Positions 24,465 to 32,976 of a stretch of DNA of 59,196 nt are shown piece by piece. Both the position numbers and the translations under genes were made by a program. The notes below the pieces were generated by a model. The model made no database searches and was not told the origin of the DNA. It saw only the letters and a program-made list of their open reading frames with translations. Source of the stretch: Rugosimonospora africana (GTDB lineage Bacteria > Actinomycetota > Actinomycetes > Mycobacteriales > Micromonosporaceae); assembly GCF_016862975.1 (NCBI RefSeq), contig NZ_BONZ01000078.1:1-59196 (forward strand), given 5' to 3'. Position 1 is the stretch's first letter, and the number at the start of each line of letters is the position of its first letter.

Positions 24465-25447
24465 CCACCGGGTCTGTGGTCACCGCGACCCGTAAGGCGA
24501 TCGGGTTCGACATAGGCGGCACAAAGATCTCCTGCGGAGTCATCACCGACAAAGGGGATCCGGTAGAGACGCTGCTCCCGATGCACACGCCGACTGACCC
24601 CACCGGGACCCTCGATGCCCTTCGCACCGCCATCCAGGAGTTGCGCGGCCGGCATCCGGAGGTGTCAGCGATCGGAGTGGGCGCTGCCGGCTTGATCGAG
24701 TGGCCCGGAGGCCACATCAGGTGGGCACCGAACAACAGCTATCACGACATGCCGCTGCGGAGGCTACTCGAAGACTCCTGCGAGCTGCCGACAGTCGTCG
24801 ACAACGATGCCAATGTCGCCGCATGGGCGGAGCAGGTGCTCAGTTCCGCGCCGAACTACATGCTGTTTCTGACGGTGGGTACGGGAGTCGGTGGCGGTCT
24901 CGTGCTCGGCGGGGAACTGTATCGCGGCAAGAGCGGGATCGGCGGCGAGGTCGGGCACCTGATCGTCGACCCCCGTGGAAACATCCGCTGCGGCTGTGGC
25001 AACCTCGGGTGCCTCGAAGCAGTGGCGTCGGGCACAGCGCTCGGCCGCTACGGTCGCGAAGCGGCAACCGCGGATCCCGGTGGGACACTCGCGACCCTTG
25101 CCGGCGACCCAGCCAAGGTGAATGGAGAAACGGTCTTCGCCGCGGCACTTGCTGGCGACCTCGCCTCGCGAGCAATCCTCAGACGCGCCGGAGACTGGTT
25201 GGGCATTGGCATCGCGTCGCTGGTCAACGTGCTCGATCTGGAGCGGATTGTGATCGGCGGCGGAGTAGCCGCCGCCGGAGACCTTCTCCTCGACTCCGCG
25301 CGCGCCAGTCTGGAACGCTACCTGTTCGCCCGCGCGCACCGGCGGATCCCGGAGGTGGTCGCGGCTGCGCAGGGCGCCGATGCGGGTTGGATGGGAGCCG
25401 GCCTTTTGGCCCTCAACGAGAATGCGGGCATGCCCTCCCCGGTCTGA
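24461..25447 (+). CDS. ROK-family sugar kinase (glucokinase/N-acylhexosamine kinase type)
   Basis: A 328-residue stand-alone ROK kinase. It shows the phosphate-binding GFDIGGTKIS, catalytic Asp in VDNDANVAAWAE, GTGVGGGLVL and the zinc-binding CGCGNLGCLEAVASG. There is no DNA-binding domain. The GTG at 24461 overlaps the previous stop (GTGA), so it is translated together with the ROK-Phd protein. It probably phosphorylates a hexose such as glucose, mannose or an aminosugar; the paired regulator may sense the same sugar. No transporter or glycosidase adjoins, which is unusual for a sugar kinase/regulator pair. Confidence 0.88.
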   Translation: MTTGSVVTATRKAIGFDIGGTKISCGVITDKGDPVETLLPMHTPTDPTGTLDALRTAIQELRGRHPEVSAIGVGAAGLIEWPGGHIRWAPNNSYHDMPLRRLLEDSCELPTVVDNDANVAAWAEQVLSSAPNYMLFLTVGTGVGGGLVLGGELYRGKSGIGGEVGHLIVDPRGNIRCGCGNLGCLEAVASGTALGRYGREAATADPGGTLATLAGDPAKVNGETVFAAALAGDLASRAILRRAGDWLGIGIASLVNVLDLERIVIGGGVAAAGDLLLDSARASLERYLFARAHRRIPEVVAAAQGADAGWMGAGLLALNENAGMPSPV

Positions 25448-25463
25448 CGTGAGAGGGCATGCC
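25427..25463. terminator. terminator hairpin between convergent genes
   Basis: GGCATGCCCTC (25427-25437) pairs perfectly with GAGGGCATGCC (25453-25463) around a 15-nt loop that contains the kinase stop codon. It lies between the convergent kinase and methyltransferase genes. Confidence 0.7.
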
Positions 25464-25493
25464 AGCCAGTCCCGAGTGAAACCGGTCGTGCGC

Positions 25494-26171
25494 CTACTGC
25501 TCCTTGCCCGGACGCGCGGCGGCCAGCAACTCCTGCCGGTGGCGTGCGTGCGAGTATGCCCAGCTCACGGCCTCGAACATCGGGCGCGGCAGTTTGGCGA
25601 ACTTGTCGAAGCCCCGCATCAGCGTCTGGTGGATGACGCGCACTTCCTGCGGCGCGAACCCGGCCTCTTCCAGCAGGTTTCCCAGGTTCAGCGGCGACCA
25701 GGTGTACAGGTGCCGGTTGATGTCGCCCGGGTACCAGCGCCGCTGCGCGCGCCAGTCGTCGATGGGCAGCACGAGCACGAGCGTGCCGTCGGGCTTGAGC
25801 TTGGGCCTGAGCTGTACGAGAGCCTCGTACGGGTGCGCGATGTGCTCAAGGGTGTGATTGGAGACCACGACGTCGGCGATCGCGTCCGGCACATCGGCCA
25901 GGTTCTTGTACGCCTCGATGTTGTGTTCCCGCTCGGCGGACTCCCGAGCCACGTCGTTCAGTTCTACCCCGATCTTTCGGGCACCCGGCAACGCGGCCAG
26001 CATGCCGCCCCCCGCGCACCCGAAGTCCAGGACGGTGTCGGTCGGCCGGATGTACGGCGCGAACCTGGTGACCTTGATCCGGGTCTTGACGCCGATGTGC
26101 TGGTTCTGCCATGCGAAGTAATTGGCGTCATAGTGCTCGGATGCCCCATAGGTAGGGGTGCTCGATGCCAT
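25494..26171 (-). CDS. class I SAM-dependent methyltransferase
   Basis: A 225-residue methyltransferase of the Methyltransf_11/12 type. Motif I reads TVLDFGCAGGGML (about 46-58), followed by IGVELND and the motif around VVSNHTLEHI; the post-core part has LVLVLPIDDWR. ATG 26171 follows AGGAGGAGGC, which fixes the start over an upstream ATG. The sequence resembles enzymes next to glycan or lipopolysaccharide biosynthesis genes, but here it stands alone between a kinase and a GH127 locus. Substrate unknown. Confidence 0.87.
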   Translation of the reverse strand: MASSTPTYGASEHYDANYFAWQNQHIGVKTRIKVTRFAPYIRPTDTVLDFGCAGGGMLAALPGARKIGVELNDVARESAEREHNIEAYKNLADVPDAIADVVVSNHTLEHIAHPYEALVQLRPKLKPDGTLVLVLPIDDWRAQRRWYPGDINRHLYTWSPLNLGNLLEEAGFAPQEVRVIHQTLMRGFDKFAKLPRPMFEAVSWAYSHARHRQELLAAARPGKEQ

Positions 26172-26287
26172 GCCTCCTCCTGTAAGGGTCTTCCGGCGTG
26201 GAATCGACGCAGCATAGCTCACCCGTCACGACCATGAAAGATCAGAAGCCACCAACCACGGGAAACGGGCAGGCGTACGGGAAGGCG

Positions 26288-28234
26288 TCAACGAGTCGGA
26301 ATCCACACCCGCATGGTGCTCGGCCCGCGATTGGCCCATCGGTAATACGGTATGAGCGGAAGCTCGATGTCGCGGCCATCCTCCGCGTACGCGTCGGGTC
26401 GGTACAGCTGCTCGGTGTCCTCCTGTGGGGCGAGCAGCGTTCCGGCCGCGGCGGCACCATCGCCGAGAGCACGCAGCGGTTGCGTGGAATCGATGCGCAG
26501 TGCCTGAACGTCCGCTCCGTCGGGCAGGTCGACCGACTCCGCGCACAGCACGAGCGGGCCGCGCTCCACCGCGATCGTGCCGCGCACGGCGTCGACCTTC
26601 GGGTTGGCGACCGTCCACCGTGGAGCGATCGGGAGCCGGAGGGTGATGCGGCTGCCCGCCGCGGCGTCGTGGACGGTGTGGGACGGCGCGTGCGCCTGCG
26701 CGACCTTGCCGTCGACCTCGACCGTGGCGCCCTCCGCCCAGGCGGGGATGCGCAGGGTCAGCGTCCACGAGTCGCGGGGCGCGCCGACCACGGTGACGGC
26801 CACTTCACCGTCGTCCGGGTAGCGGGTGGACACCGAGAGGTGCGCGTGCCGCCCGTCGCCGAGAGCGGCACTGATCTCGCCGGGAACGTACTGAAGGACC
26901 TGAACGCCGTCGGTGCTCGTGGTCGCCACGTAGGTGGCGAGTTGGGCGAGGGTACGGGCGACGTTCGGCGGGCAGCAGGAGACCTCGAACCAGGGTGCGC
27001 GCAGTTGGGCGTGCGCGCGGGGGCTGACCTCGTCCGGGTCGCTGGGCTGGCCGGCGACGCGCTGCTGCAACGGGTTGGTGTAGAAGAACGCCGTGCCGTC
27101 GGTGCTCGGCGAGGCGGCGATCACGTTGTACAGGGTGCGTTCGATGGTGTCGGCGTAGCCGAGGTTGCCGGTGGCCAGGAGCAGCCGCCACGAGACCATG
27201 ATGGACGCCACGCCGGCGCAGGTCTCACAGTAGGCGCGGTCGGGCGGCAGCTCGAAGTCGTCTCCGAACGCCTCGTCCTGGTGGTGTGAGCCCATTCCGC
27301 CGGTCAGGTAGGTGCGCCGCCGAAGCGCCCGCTGGTACTGGTGCTCGACCGCCTCGGCAAGCGAACGGTCCTGCTCCTCGACCGCGGCGTCGACGGCACC
27401 GGCGGCCAGGTAGAGAGCGCGTACGGCGTGCCCGCGCAGCACCTGCGCGTCCGCGATCGGGATGTCATCTTGGAAGTAGGACCGCCCGTACTCGATGTCC
27501 TGCAGGCTGTGTCGCCCCCGCCGGTCCAGGAACAGGCGGGCCTGCCGCAGGTACCGGCTCTGCCCGGTCGCGCGGTACAGCTCCACGAGCGCGGTCTCGA
27601 TCTCGGGGTGGCCGCAGATGCCGGCGAGCCCGGTAGGGCCGAAGGTGTCGCAGATGTGGTCGGCGGCCCGGCAGGCGATCTCGACGAGCCGGTCGTGGTG
27701 CCCGGACCTGATCCGTGCCACGGCCGCCTGGATGAGGTGACCGTAGCAGTAGAGTTCGTGGCCCCATTCCAGGTCGGAGTAGCGCGGCGGCTGGCCCGGG
27801 TTGCCGTGCCGGGTGTTGAGGTAGCCGTCGGGCTGTTGCGCCGGCTCGATCCGGTCGACGATCGCCTGCAGGCGCCGTTCCAGCTCCTGGTCGCCGGTGC
27901 GGGCGATCTCCCACGACATCGCTTCGAGCAGCTTGTAGACCTCGGAGTCGGAGAACTCGCGTCCGGTGCGGGACGCGGCGATGGTGCCGTTCACGACGGC
28001 GTCGAAGTTCGCGTGCCAGCCGACCCGCTCCTGCCACCGCGCGATGTGTGGAATGATCGCGTCCCGGTTCAGCTGTTGCCGATGCCCCCAGAACCCGCCT
28101 GAGATACGGACCTTGTCGATCCCCAACGGGCGCAGGGATCCCGTGCCCGGTGCGACCGGTGCGACCGTGAGGTGGGTCGAGGTGCCGCTGTCCGGCTGCG
28201 TCACCGTGTGAGCGTCGTTCACTGTGTGGGTCAT
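26288..28234 (-). CDS. glycoside hydrolase family 127 (beta-L-arabinofuranosidase-like)
   Basis: A 648-residue GH127 enzyme; characterised members (HypBA1) release beta-L-arabinofuranose with a cysteine nucleophile and a zinc-thiolate site. Diagnostic parts are present: DEAFGDDFELPPD with the probable general acid, then CETC (Cys336, Cys339), and EVSCCPPN (Cys420, Cys421). The (alpha/alpha)6 barrel occupies roughly residues 40-460, followed by beta-sandwich domains. No signal peptide, so it works inside the cell on imported oligosaccharide. ATG 28234 overlaps the upstream permease stop (ATGA), so it is co-expressed with the importer. Arabinofuranoside or a related furanoside is the expected substrate. 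Confidence 0.93.
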   Translation of the reverse strand: MTHTVNDAHTVTQPDSGTSTHLTVAPVAPGTGSLRPLGIDKVRISGGFWGHRQQLNRDAIIPHIARWQERVGWHANFDAVVNGTIAASRTGREFSDSEVYKLLEAMSWEIARTGDQELERRLQAIVDRIEPAQQPDGYLNTRHGNPGQPPRYSDLEWGHELYCYGHLIQAAVARIRSGHHDRLVEIACRAADHICDTFGPTGLAGICGHPEIETALVELYRATGQSRYLRQARLFLDRRGRHSLQDIEYGRSYFQDDIPIADAQVLRGHAVRALYLAAGAVDAAVEEQDRSLAEAVEHQYQRALRRRTYLTGGMGSHHQDEAFGDDFELPPDRAYCETCAGVASIMVSWRLLLATGNLGYADTIERTLYNVIAASPSTDGTAFFYTNPLQQRVAGQPSDPDEVSPRAHAQLRAPWFEVSCCPPNVARTLAQLATYVATTSTDGVQVLQYVPGEISAALGDGRHAHLSVSTRYPDDGEVAVTVVGAPRDSWTLTLRIPAWAEGATVEVDGKVAQAHAPSHTVHDAAAGSRITLRLPIAPRWTVANPKVDAVRGTIAVERGPLVLCAESVDLPDGADVQALRIDSTQPLRALGDGAAAAGTLLAPQEDTEQLYRPDAYAEDGRDIELPLIPYYRWANRGPSTMRVWIPTR

Positions 28235-29049
28235 CCTTTCACCGCGCCCGAGGTGAAGCCCCGGATGTAGTGGCGCTGCAGAGCGAGGAACAGAATCACG
28301 GCCGGGATGGTCAACACGACCACGCCGGCCGTGGTCGATCCGTAGTCGATGACGCCCATGGTCTGCTGGCGCATGTTGACCAGCGCGAGCGGCAGCGGGG
28401 CGTTGTTCATGCTGAGCAGGTAGAGGGAGACCATGAAGTCGTTCCAGGCGGCCAGGTAGGCGAACAGGCCCACAGTGATGAGGCCGGGGCGCACCGCCGG
28501 AATCATCACCCGGCGGAATGCCTGGAACGCGTTGCACCCGTCGATCAGCGCCGCGCTCTCCAGATCACGCGGTACCGCGGTGAACGAGGTGCGCATCATG
28601 AAGATGCCGAACGGGATCTGGAACAGGGTCAGCACGAGTACGACGCCGAACAGCGAGTTCTGCAGGCTGAGGTCCTTCATCCAGACCAGCAGCGGAATGA
28701 GCAGGGTGGCGTACGGGATCATCATGATCGACAGCACCAGCACGAACATCACGTTCTTGCCGCGGAACCGGAAGCGTGCGAAGGCGTACCCGCCGGTGGC
28801 CGCCAACAGCAACGTGAGGATGGTCGCGCCGATCGAGATGATCAGGGAGTTCATCAGGTACCGGGGCAGCCCGTACCCGTACGAGAACAGCGTCTCGTAG
28901 TTGTTCAAGCCGAACCCGTGCTTCTGGGCGGTGCCGGGGCTGGGCGACACCGAGCTGACCGCCGCCCAGACCAGTGGCAGGACGAACACCACCGCCATGA
29001 CGGTCGTGAGGGTGTAGTACACGGAACGGGACGCGACTGATGCTTTCAT
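28231..29049 (-). CDS. CUT1 ABC importer permease (MalG type), GH127 locus
   Basis: A 272-residue permease with six predicted transmembrane helices, starting SRSVYYTLTTVMAVVFVLPL. The EAA loop reads ESAALIDGCNAFQAFRRV. It lies 6 nt after the MalF-type gene and is coupled to GH127 by ATGA. It forms the importer channel with its neighbour, probably for arabinose-containing oligosaccharides, judging by the hydrolase (inference). Confidence 0.92.
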   Translation of the reverse strand: MKASVASRSVYYTLTTVMAVVFVLPLVWAAVSSVSPSPGTAQKHGFGLNNYETLFSYGYGLPRYLMNSLIISIGATILTLLLAATGGYAFARFRFRGKNVMFVLVLSIMMIPYATLLIPLLVWMKDLSLQNSLFGVVLVLTLFQIPFGIFMMRTSFTAVPRDLESAALIDGCNAFQAFRRVMIPAVRPGLITVGLFAYLAAWNDFMVSLYLLSMNNAPLPLALVNMRQQTMGVIDYGSTTAGVVVLTIPAVILFLALQRHYIRGFTSGAVKG

Positions 29050-29055
29050 GGCCGG

Positions 29056-30126
29056 CTACTCCTCGTCCGCGCCGACGCGCAGTGCGCGCAGTTGGAGGGT
29101 GTTGATCACCACGAGTGCGAGCAGCAGGAGGACCGACAGCGCCGCGGCCATGCCGAGGTCCTTGTGGGTCTCGAAGGCATCCCGGTAGATCAGCTGAACG
29201 ACCGTCATGGTCGAGTTGTTGGGGCCGCCCTTGGTCAGGATGTAGAACTGGTCGAAGGCCAGCAGCGAACCGGTGATCGACAGGATCATCGTCATCGCGA
29301 TGGTGGGTCGCAACAGCGGCAGCGTGATGCTGGTCAGCGTCTTCCACCTGCCCGGCCCGTCCAGTTTGGCGGCCTCGTAGACCTCGTTGGGGATGGCCTG
29401 CAGGCCGACCATGTTCAGCAGCATGTAGAAGCCGGCGAAGCGCCAGACCACGAGGATGACCGTTCCCCACAGCGCCCCGCTCGGTGAGCCCAGGACGGAG
29501 GACTGGCCACCGGGGCCGCCCAGCGCCTCCAGGATGTGGGTGATCGGGCCGACCTGGGGCGAGTACAACGCGTAGAACAACAGAGACGCCGACGCGATGC
29601 CGAGCGCGGAGGGGACCAGGATCGCGGTACGCAGAAGGTTGTTCCACTGCCGGGCCTCCTGGACCAGCAGGGCGAGCCCGAGCGCCACCGGCATCAGGAT
29701 GACCGTGGTGAGCGCGGTGTACTTCACGGTGAACCAGATGGACTGCTTCAGCAGCGGATCGTCGAACAACCGGGTGAAGTTGTCCGGGAAGTTGTTGCCC
29801 TGGGCTCCCCCCAGAAGCGTCCAGCGCGAGCCCGCCATCACGACGACCACGACGATGGGGGCGACGAACAACAACAGGAGCAGGATCGCGGTCGGGGCGG
29901 CGAAGAGCCATCCGGTGCGGTTTTCGGCGCGACTGGTCCTGGACCTGCTCGCGACACGACGCGCTTGCCGTCGTGGCGTCCCTGTAAGGATCGGGGTCAC
30001 CGACTGGTCCGGGTCGTGGCTCGGCGCCAGACGCGCCGGGCCGGACTGGTCGGACGACTGGTCCGGGTCGTGGTGCGGCGCCAGACGCGCCGAGCCGGAC
30101 TGGTCGGAAGATGTCGGTGGGGCCAT
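29056..30126 (-). CDS. CUT1 ABC importer permease (MalF type), GH127 locus, with repeat-containing N-terminal tail
   Basis: A 356-residue permease; the excess over the usual 300 residues is an N-terminal cytoplasmic tail. Residues about 7-42 are two 18-residue repeats, (S)DQSG(S/P)ARLAP(H/S)HDPDQS, encoded by a 54-bp tandem duplication. A basic stretch (RRQARRVASRSR) and the first helix (WLFAAPTAILLLLLFVAPI) follow. EAA loop: EAAKLDGPGRWKTL. ATG 30126 has GGAGGT 6 nt upstream, which supports the long form. A perfect terminator-like hairpin separates it from the upstream binding-protein gene. Confidence 0.9.
   Translation of the reverse strand: MAPPTSSDQSGSARLAPHHDPDQSSDQSGPARLAPSHDPDQSVTPILTGTPRRQARRVASRSRTSRAENRTGWLFAAPTAILLLLLFVAPIVVVVVMAGSRWTLLGGAQGNNFPDNFTRLFDDPLLKQSIWFTVKYTALTTVILMPVALGLALLVQEARQWNNLLRTAILVPSALGIASASLLFYALYSPQVGPITHILEALGGPGGQSSVLGSPSGALWGTVILVVWRFAGFYMLLNMVGLQAIPNEVYEAAKLDGPGRWKTLTSITLPLLRPTIAMTMILSITGSLLAFDQFYILTKGGPNNSTMTVVQLIYRDAFETHKDLGMAAALSVLLLLALVVINTLQLRALRVGADEE
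30001..30108 (-). repeat. 54-bp in-frame tandem duplication
   Basis: Copies at 30001-30054 and 30055-30108 differ at three positions. They encode two 18-residue repeats in the permease tail. A more diverged similar stretch (GCGACTGGTCCGG...) occurs at about 30221-30275, outside the gene, hinting at a mobile or recombinogenic short repeat. Confidence 0.85.
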
Positions 30127-30169
30127 GCTCTGACCTCCGTGGAACTTTTACGTGGGCGTCCGGCAAAAA

Positions 30170-30202
30170 CCGGGAACGGCTCGACTACCGAGCCGTTCCC
30201 GG
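30170..30202 (-). terminator. intrinsic terminator/attenuator between binding protein and permeases
   Basis: A perfect 14-bp stem, CCGGGAACGGCTCG (30170-30183) with CGAGCCGTTCCCGG (30189-30202), closes a 5-nt loop. On the transcribed minus strand it is followed directly by TTTTT (complement of 30165-30169). This is the best intrinsic terminator in the window and should reduce read-through into the permease genes. Confidence 0.85.
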
Positions 30203-30275
30203 CTGGCGTTTCGATGGTGCGGCGACTGGTCCGGCTCCGTGCGGCTGACGCCGCGCGGCGACCCAGGCCGGTCGG

Positions 30276-31595
30276 TTACTGCCCGAGGGCGCTGGTGATG
30301 GCCTGGTTGTCCGAGTCAACCTTCGACGCGTCGCCCCAGACGGCGTCCTGGAAGAGGATCTGCCAGGGGCTGCCGGCCGCGTTGAACGCCTCGTTGAAGT
30401 TCGTGGCGATCGGCGTCTGCCCGGTCTTGATGGTGCCGTTGGCGATCAGGGTGCGCGGGTCGGCGCTCTTGTAGCCGTTCTCCAGCACCTTGATGTTCGA
30501 CGCGGTGTCGTTGTTGTCCGCGAACACGGACTGCTGTGCCTGCTCGCTCATCAGCCAGGCGAGGAAGTTCCACGCCTGGGCGACGTGCTTGGAGTCCTTG
30601 CTGATGCCGATGGCGTCCCCACCGAGGAAGGTCGAGGAACCGCCGTCGACGCCGGGGATGGGCGCCACGCCGATCTGGAACTTCGAGGTCTTGAACAGTG
30701 CGCTGACCGCCGTGGCGGGGTACGGCTCGACACCGACCTTCCCGTTCTGGAACGGTGCGGTCCAGGTGGCGCCGGTCTCGGTCTTCGACCCGGCCCCGAG
30801 CCCGTTCGGCGTGTTGGCCAGCTCCCGGTAGGCCGCGTAGATCTTCTTGGCCGAGTCGCTGTTGGCCATCGACTGGGTACCGGCGTCGTTGAGCGCCTTT
30901 TCGCCGTTGCCCCAGAGCATCGGGAACAGTGTGAAGACCAGCGCACCGCCGGACTGGCCGGCGACGTAGGTGCCTGCCACGTCCTTCTTGCCGAGTGCCG
31001 CTACCGCCTTGGCCTGGGTCACGAAGTCGTTCAGGTTGGCCGGGCCCTTTTCCGGATCGAGTCCGGCCGCCTTGTAGAGGTCCTTGTTCCAGACCATCAC
31101 CGAGATGTCGGTGACGAACGGGAGGGTGTGCTCCTTGCCGTCGACCGTGCCCGCCTTGATGTGCCCGGACTGGAGGTCGGCCTTGTTCGGCAGAGCGTCG
31201 ATCTGCTGGGTCAGATCGCGGAAGATGCCCTGCTGCGTCCAGTACGGCACGCGCACGACGTCACCGGCGAGGATGTCCGGCAGGCTGTCGGTCTGAACGG
31301 CCGCGCCGACCTTGCCTTCGACGTCGTCGTTGGGCAGCAGTTCGAGCTTGACCTGGTTCTTGTGCGACTTGTTGTACTCCTTGACCGCGTTGGTCGCCTG
31401 CTTCTCCAGGGGAGCGCGCGACCAGAGCGTGATGGTCGTTCCGTCATCCGTGCCGCCCGCCGGGACGGACACGGAACCGCTGTTGCCGCTGCTTCCGCCG
31501 CCGCACGCGGCGAGGGCCAAGACAACGGAGCCGGCGACCGCGACCGCGGCGAGGGCCAGCCGGCTGCGGCGAGGAGTGAGAGCTATCTCTTCCAT
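30276..31595 (-). CDS. extracellular solute-binding lipoprotein, GH127 locus
   Basis: A 439-residue family 1 sugar-binding lipoprotein. The signal has a basic start, hydrophobic core and lipobox LAAC (Cys31) followed by a Gly/Ser linker; the mature part begins GTTITLWSRAPLEKQATN. It is first gene of the leftward operon (binding protein, two permeases, GH127), with a strong terminator-like hairpin right after it. It is divergent from the LacI gene, and the CGAAAAGCTTTTCG palindrome lies about 100 bp upstream. Probably binds an L-arabinofuranose-containing oligosaccharide (inference from GH127). Confidence 0.93.
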   Translation of the reverse strand: MEEIALTPRRSRLALAAVAVAGSVVLALAACGGGSSGNSGSVSVPAGGTDDGTTITLWSRAPLEKQATNAVKEYNKSHKNQVKLELLPNDDVEGKVGAAVQTDSLPDILAGDVVRVPYWTQQGIFRDLTQQIDALPNKADLQSGHIKAGTVDGKEHTLPFVTDISVMVWNKDLYKAAGLDPEKGPANLNDFVTQAKAVAALGKKDVAGTYVAGQSGGALVFTLFPMLWGNGEKALNDAGTQSMANSDSAKKIYAAYRELANTPNGLGAGSKTETGATWTAPFQNGKVGVEPYPATAVSALFKTSKFQIGVAPIPGVDGGSSTFLGGDAIGISKDSKHVAQAWNFLAWLMSEQAQQSVFADNNDTASNIKVLENGYKSADPRTLIANGTIKTGQTPIATNFNEAFNAAGSPWQILFQDAVWGDASKVDSDNQAITSALGQ

Positions 31596-31684
31596 ACCTG
31601 GTGCCTTTCATTCTCGACGCGGAGAACTGGCCGACCTGTTGCGCGAGGTCGCATGTTGATTGGTAGCTGACCGCTCTCGGCCCG

Positions 31685-31713
31685 TCCCGAAAAGATCGAA
31701 AAGCTTTTCGGGA
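31685..31713. promoter_or_regulatory. LacI-type operator in divergent promoter
   Basis: A perfect 14-bp palindrome, CGAAAAGCTTTTCG (31697-31710), is nested in a longer inverted repeat, TCCCGAAAAG (31685-31694) with CTTTTCGGGA (31704-31713). It sits in the 216-bp gap between the binding-protein and LacI genes. LacI-family operators are palindromes of this size and GAAA-n-TTTC type, so this probably controls both directions. Confidence 0.75.
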
Positions 31714-31811
31714 ACGTAACATGGGCGCTACAACCACGTCAAGGAATGTCCGACGGCCTCCTGCTAGCCTCTCGGGGAGACCTTGCGTAGTATCCCCGCA
31801 GGAGCCCGAAA

Positions 31812-32825
31812 TTGGTTGAGAAGAGCAAGCCGGCCACACTCAGCGATGTCGCCCGTCTGGCCGGCGTCTCGGTCGCCACGGCGTCGAAAGCCTTGAACGG
31901 ACGCGCGCAGGTGCGCGCGTCAACGCGCGAAAAGGTATTCCGTTCCGCCGAGGCGCTCTCGTTCATCCCCAATCCGCTGGCGCAGGGGCTGCTGTCCGGC
32001 CAGACCGGCACGGTCGGCCTGCTCACCTCCGACCTGGAGGGCCGATTCTCGATCCCCATCATGATGGGCGCCGAGGACGCCTTCGGCGCCGACTCGACTT
32101 CGGTGTTCCTCTGCGACGCCCGCGGTGACGCGATCCGTGAACAGCACCAACTGCGCGCGCTCTTGTCCCGCCACGTGGACGGCCTCATCATCGTCGGCGC
32201 CCGGCCGGATCCCCGCCGTTCGCTCGGGCCTGACATCACGGTACCGGTCGTGTATGCCTACGCGCCGTCGGACGATCCCGAGGACTACTCCATCACCAGC
32301 GACAACGTGCACGGCGGACGGCTGGCCGCCGAGCACCTGCTGGGCATCGGCCGGCGCAGGATCGGCATCATCACCGGAGACTCCGGGTACGGCGCGGCAC
32401 ACGACCGGGTGACCGGAGCGGCCGAGGCGTTGCACGACGCCGGTCTCGAACCGGTGGAAGCGGCCTTCTTCGGCTCGTGGTCGGAGAGTTGGGGCAGGGG
32501 CGCCACGCGCATCCTGCTTGAGGGACACCCCGAGATCGACGGGCTGATCTGCGGGAGTGACCAGATCGCGCGGGGCGCGATGGACGCGCTTCGCGAACTG
32601 GGGCGCGAGATCCCCGACGACGTGGCGGTCGTCGGCCACGACAACTGGGAGGTCCTCGCCACGGACGCCCGCCCGCCGCTGTCCAGCATCGACATGGACC
32701 TGCAGGAACTCGGCCGCCGAGCCGCCGAGAAGCTGTTCGAGGCGATTGACGGCCGGCCGTCGCACGGGATCGAGAAGCTCCCCTGCCGTCTGATGGTGCG
32801 CGGGTCGACCACTCCCACGCACTGA
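31812..32825 (+). CDS. LacI-family transcriptional regulator
   Basis: A 337-residue repressor. The helix-turn-helix is at the N terminus (TLSDVARLAGVSVATASKAL, then PNPLAQGL hinge), and the periplasmic-binding-protein-like sensor domain fills the rest (TVGLLTSDLEG, GRRRIGIITGDSGYG, AVVGHDNWEV). The start is probably TTG 31812, 7 nt after AGGAG; no closer ATG or GTG keeps the whole HTH. It is divergent from the GH127/importer operon, with a palindromic operator between them. Likely represses that operon until an imported sugar binds. Confidence 0.92.
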   Translation: MVEKSKPATLSDVARLAGVSVATASKALNGRAQVRASTREKVFRSAEALSFIPNPLAQGLLSGQTGTVGLLTSDLEGRFSIPIMMGAEDAFGADSTSVFLCDARGDAIREQHQLRALLSRHVDGLIIVGARPDPRRSLGPDITVPVVYAYAPSDDPEDYSITSDNVHGGRLAAEHLLGIGRRRIGIITGDSGYGAAHDRVTGAAEALHDAGLEPVEAAFFGSWSESWGRGATRILLEGHPEIDGLICGSDQIARGAMDALRELGREIPDDVAVVGHDNWEVLATDARPPLSSIDMDLQELGRRAAEKLFEAIDGRPSHGIEKLPCRLMVRGSTTPTH

Positions 32826-32976
32826 ACCCGGGCGTTGGAGCCTTTTGGCAAACCTCTGGCCGAGCGAGCCGCGAGCCAGGCTGCGTCCGGCAAGGCGGAG
32901 GTTCGCCCGGATACCGGTGTTGTATCCGGGCGAGCCGACAACGCCGCCGGTCGCCGCCTGGGCGCGGCGCAGCCGG

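Noticed and set aside
30001-30108. Mobile element or CRISPR-like repeat
   Set aside because: Only two contiguous copies without spacers, in frame inside a permease gene. Simple tandem duplication explains it.
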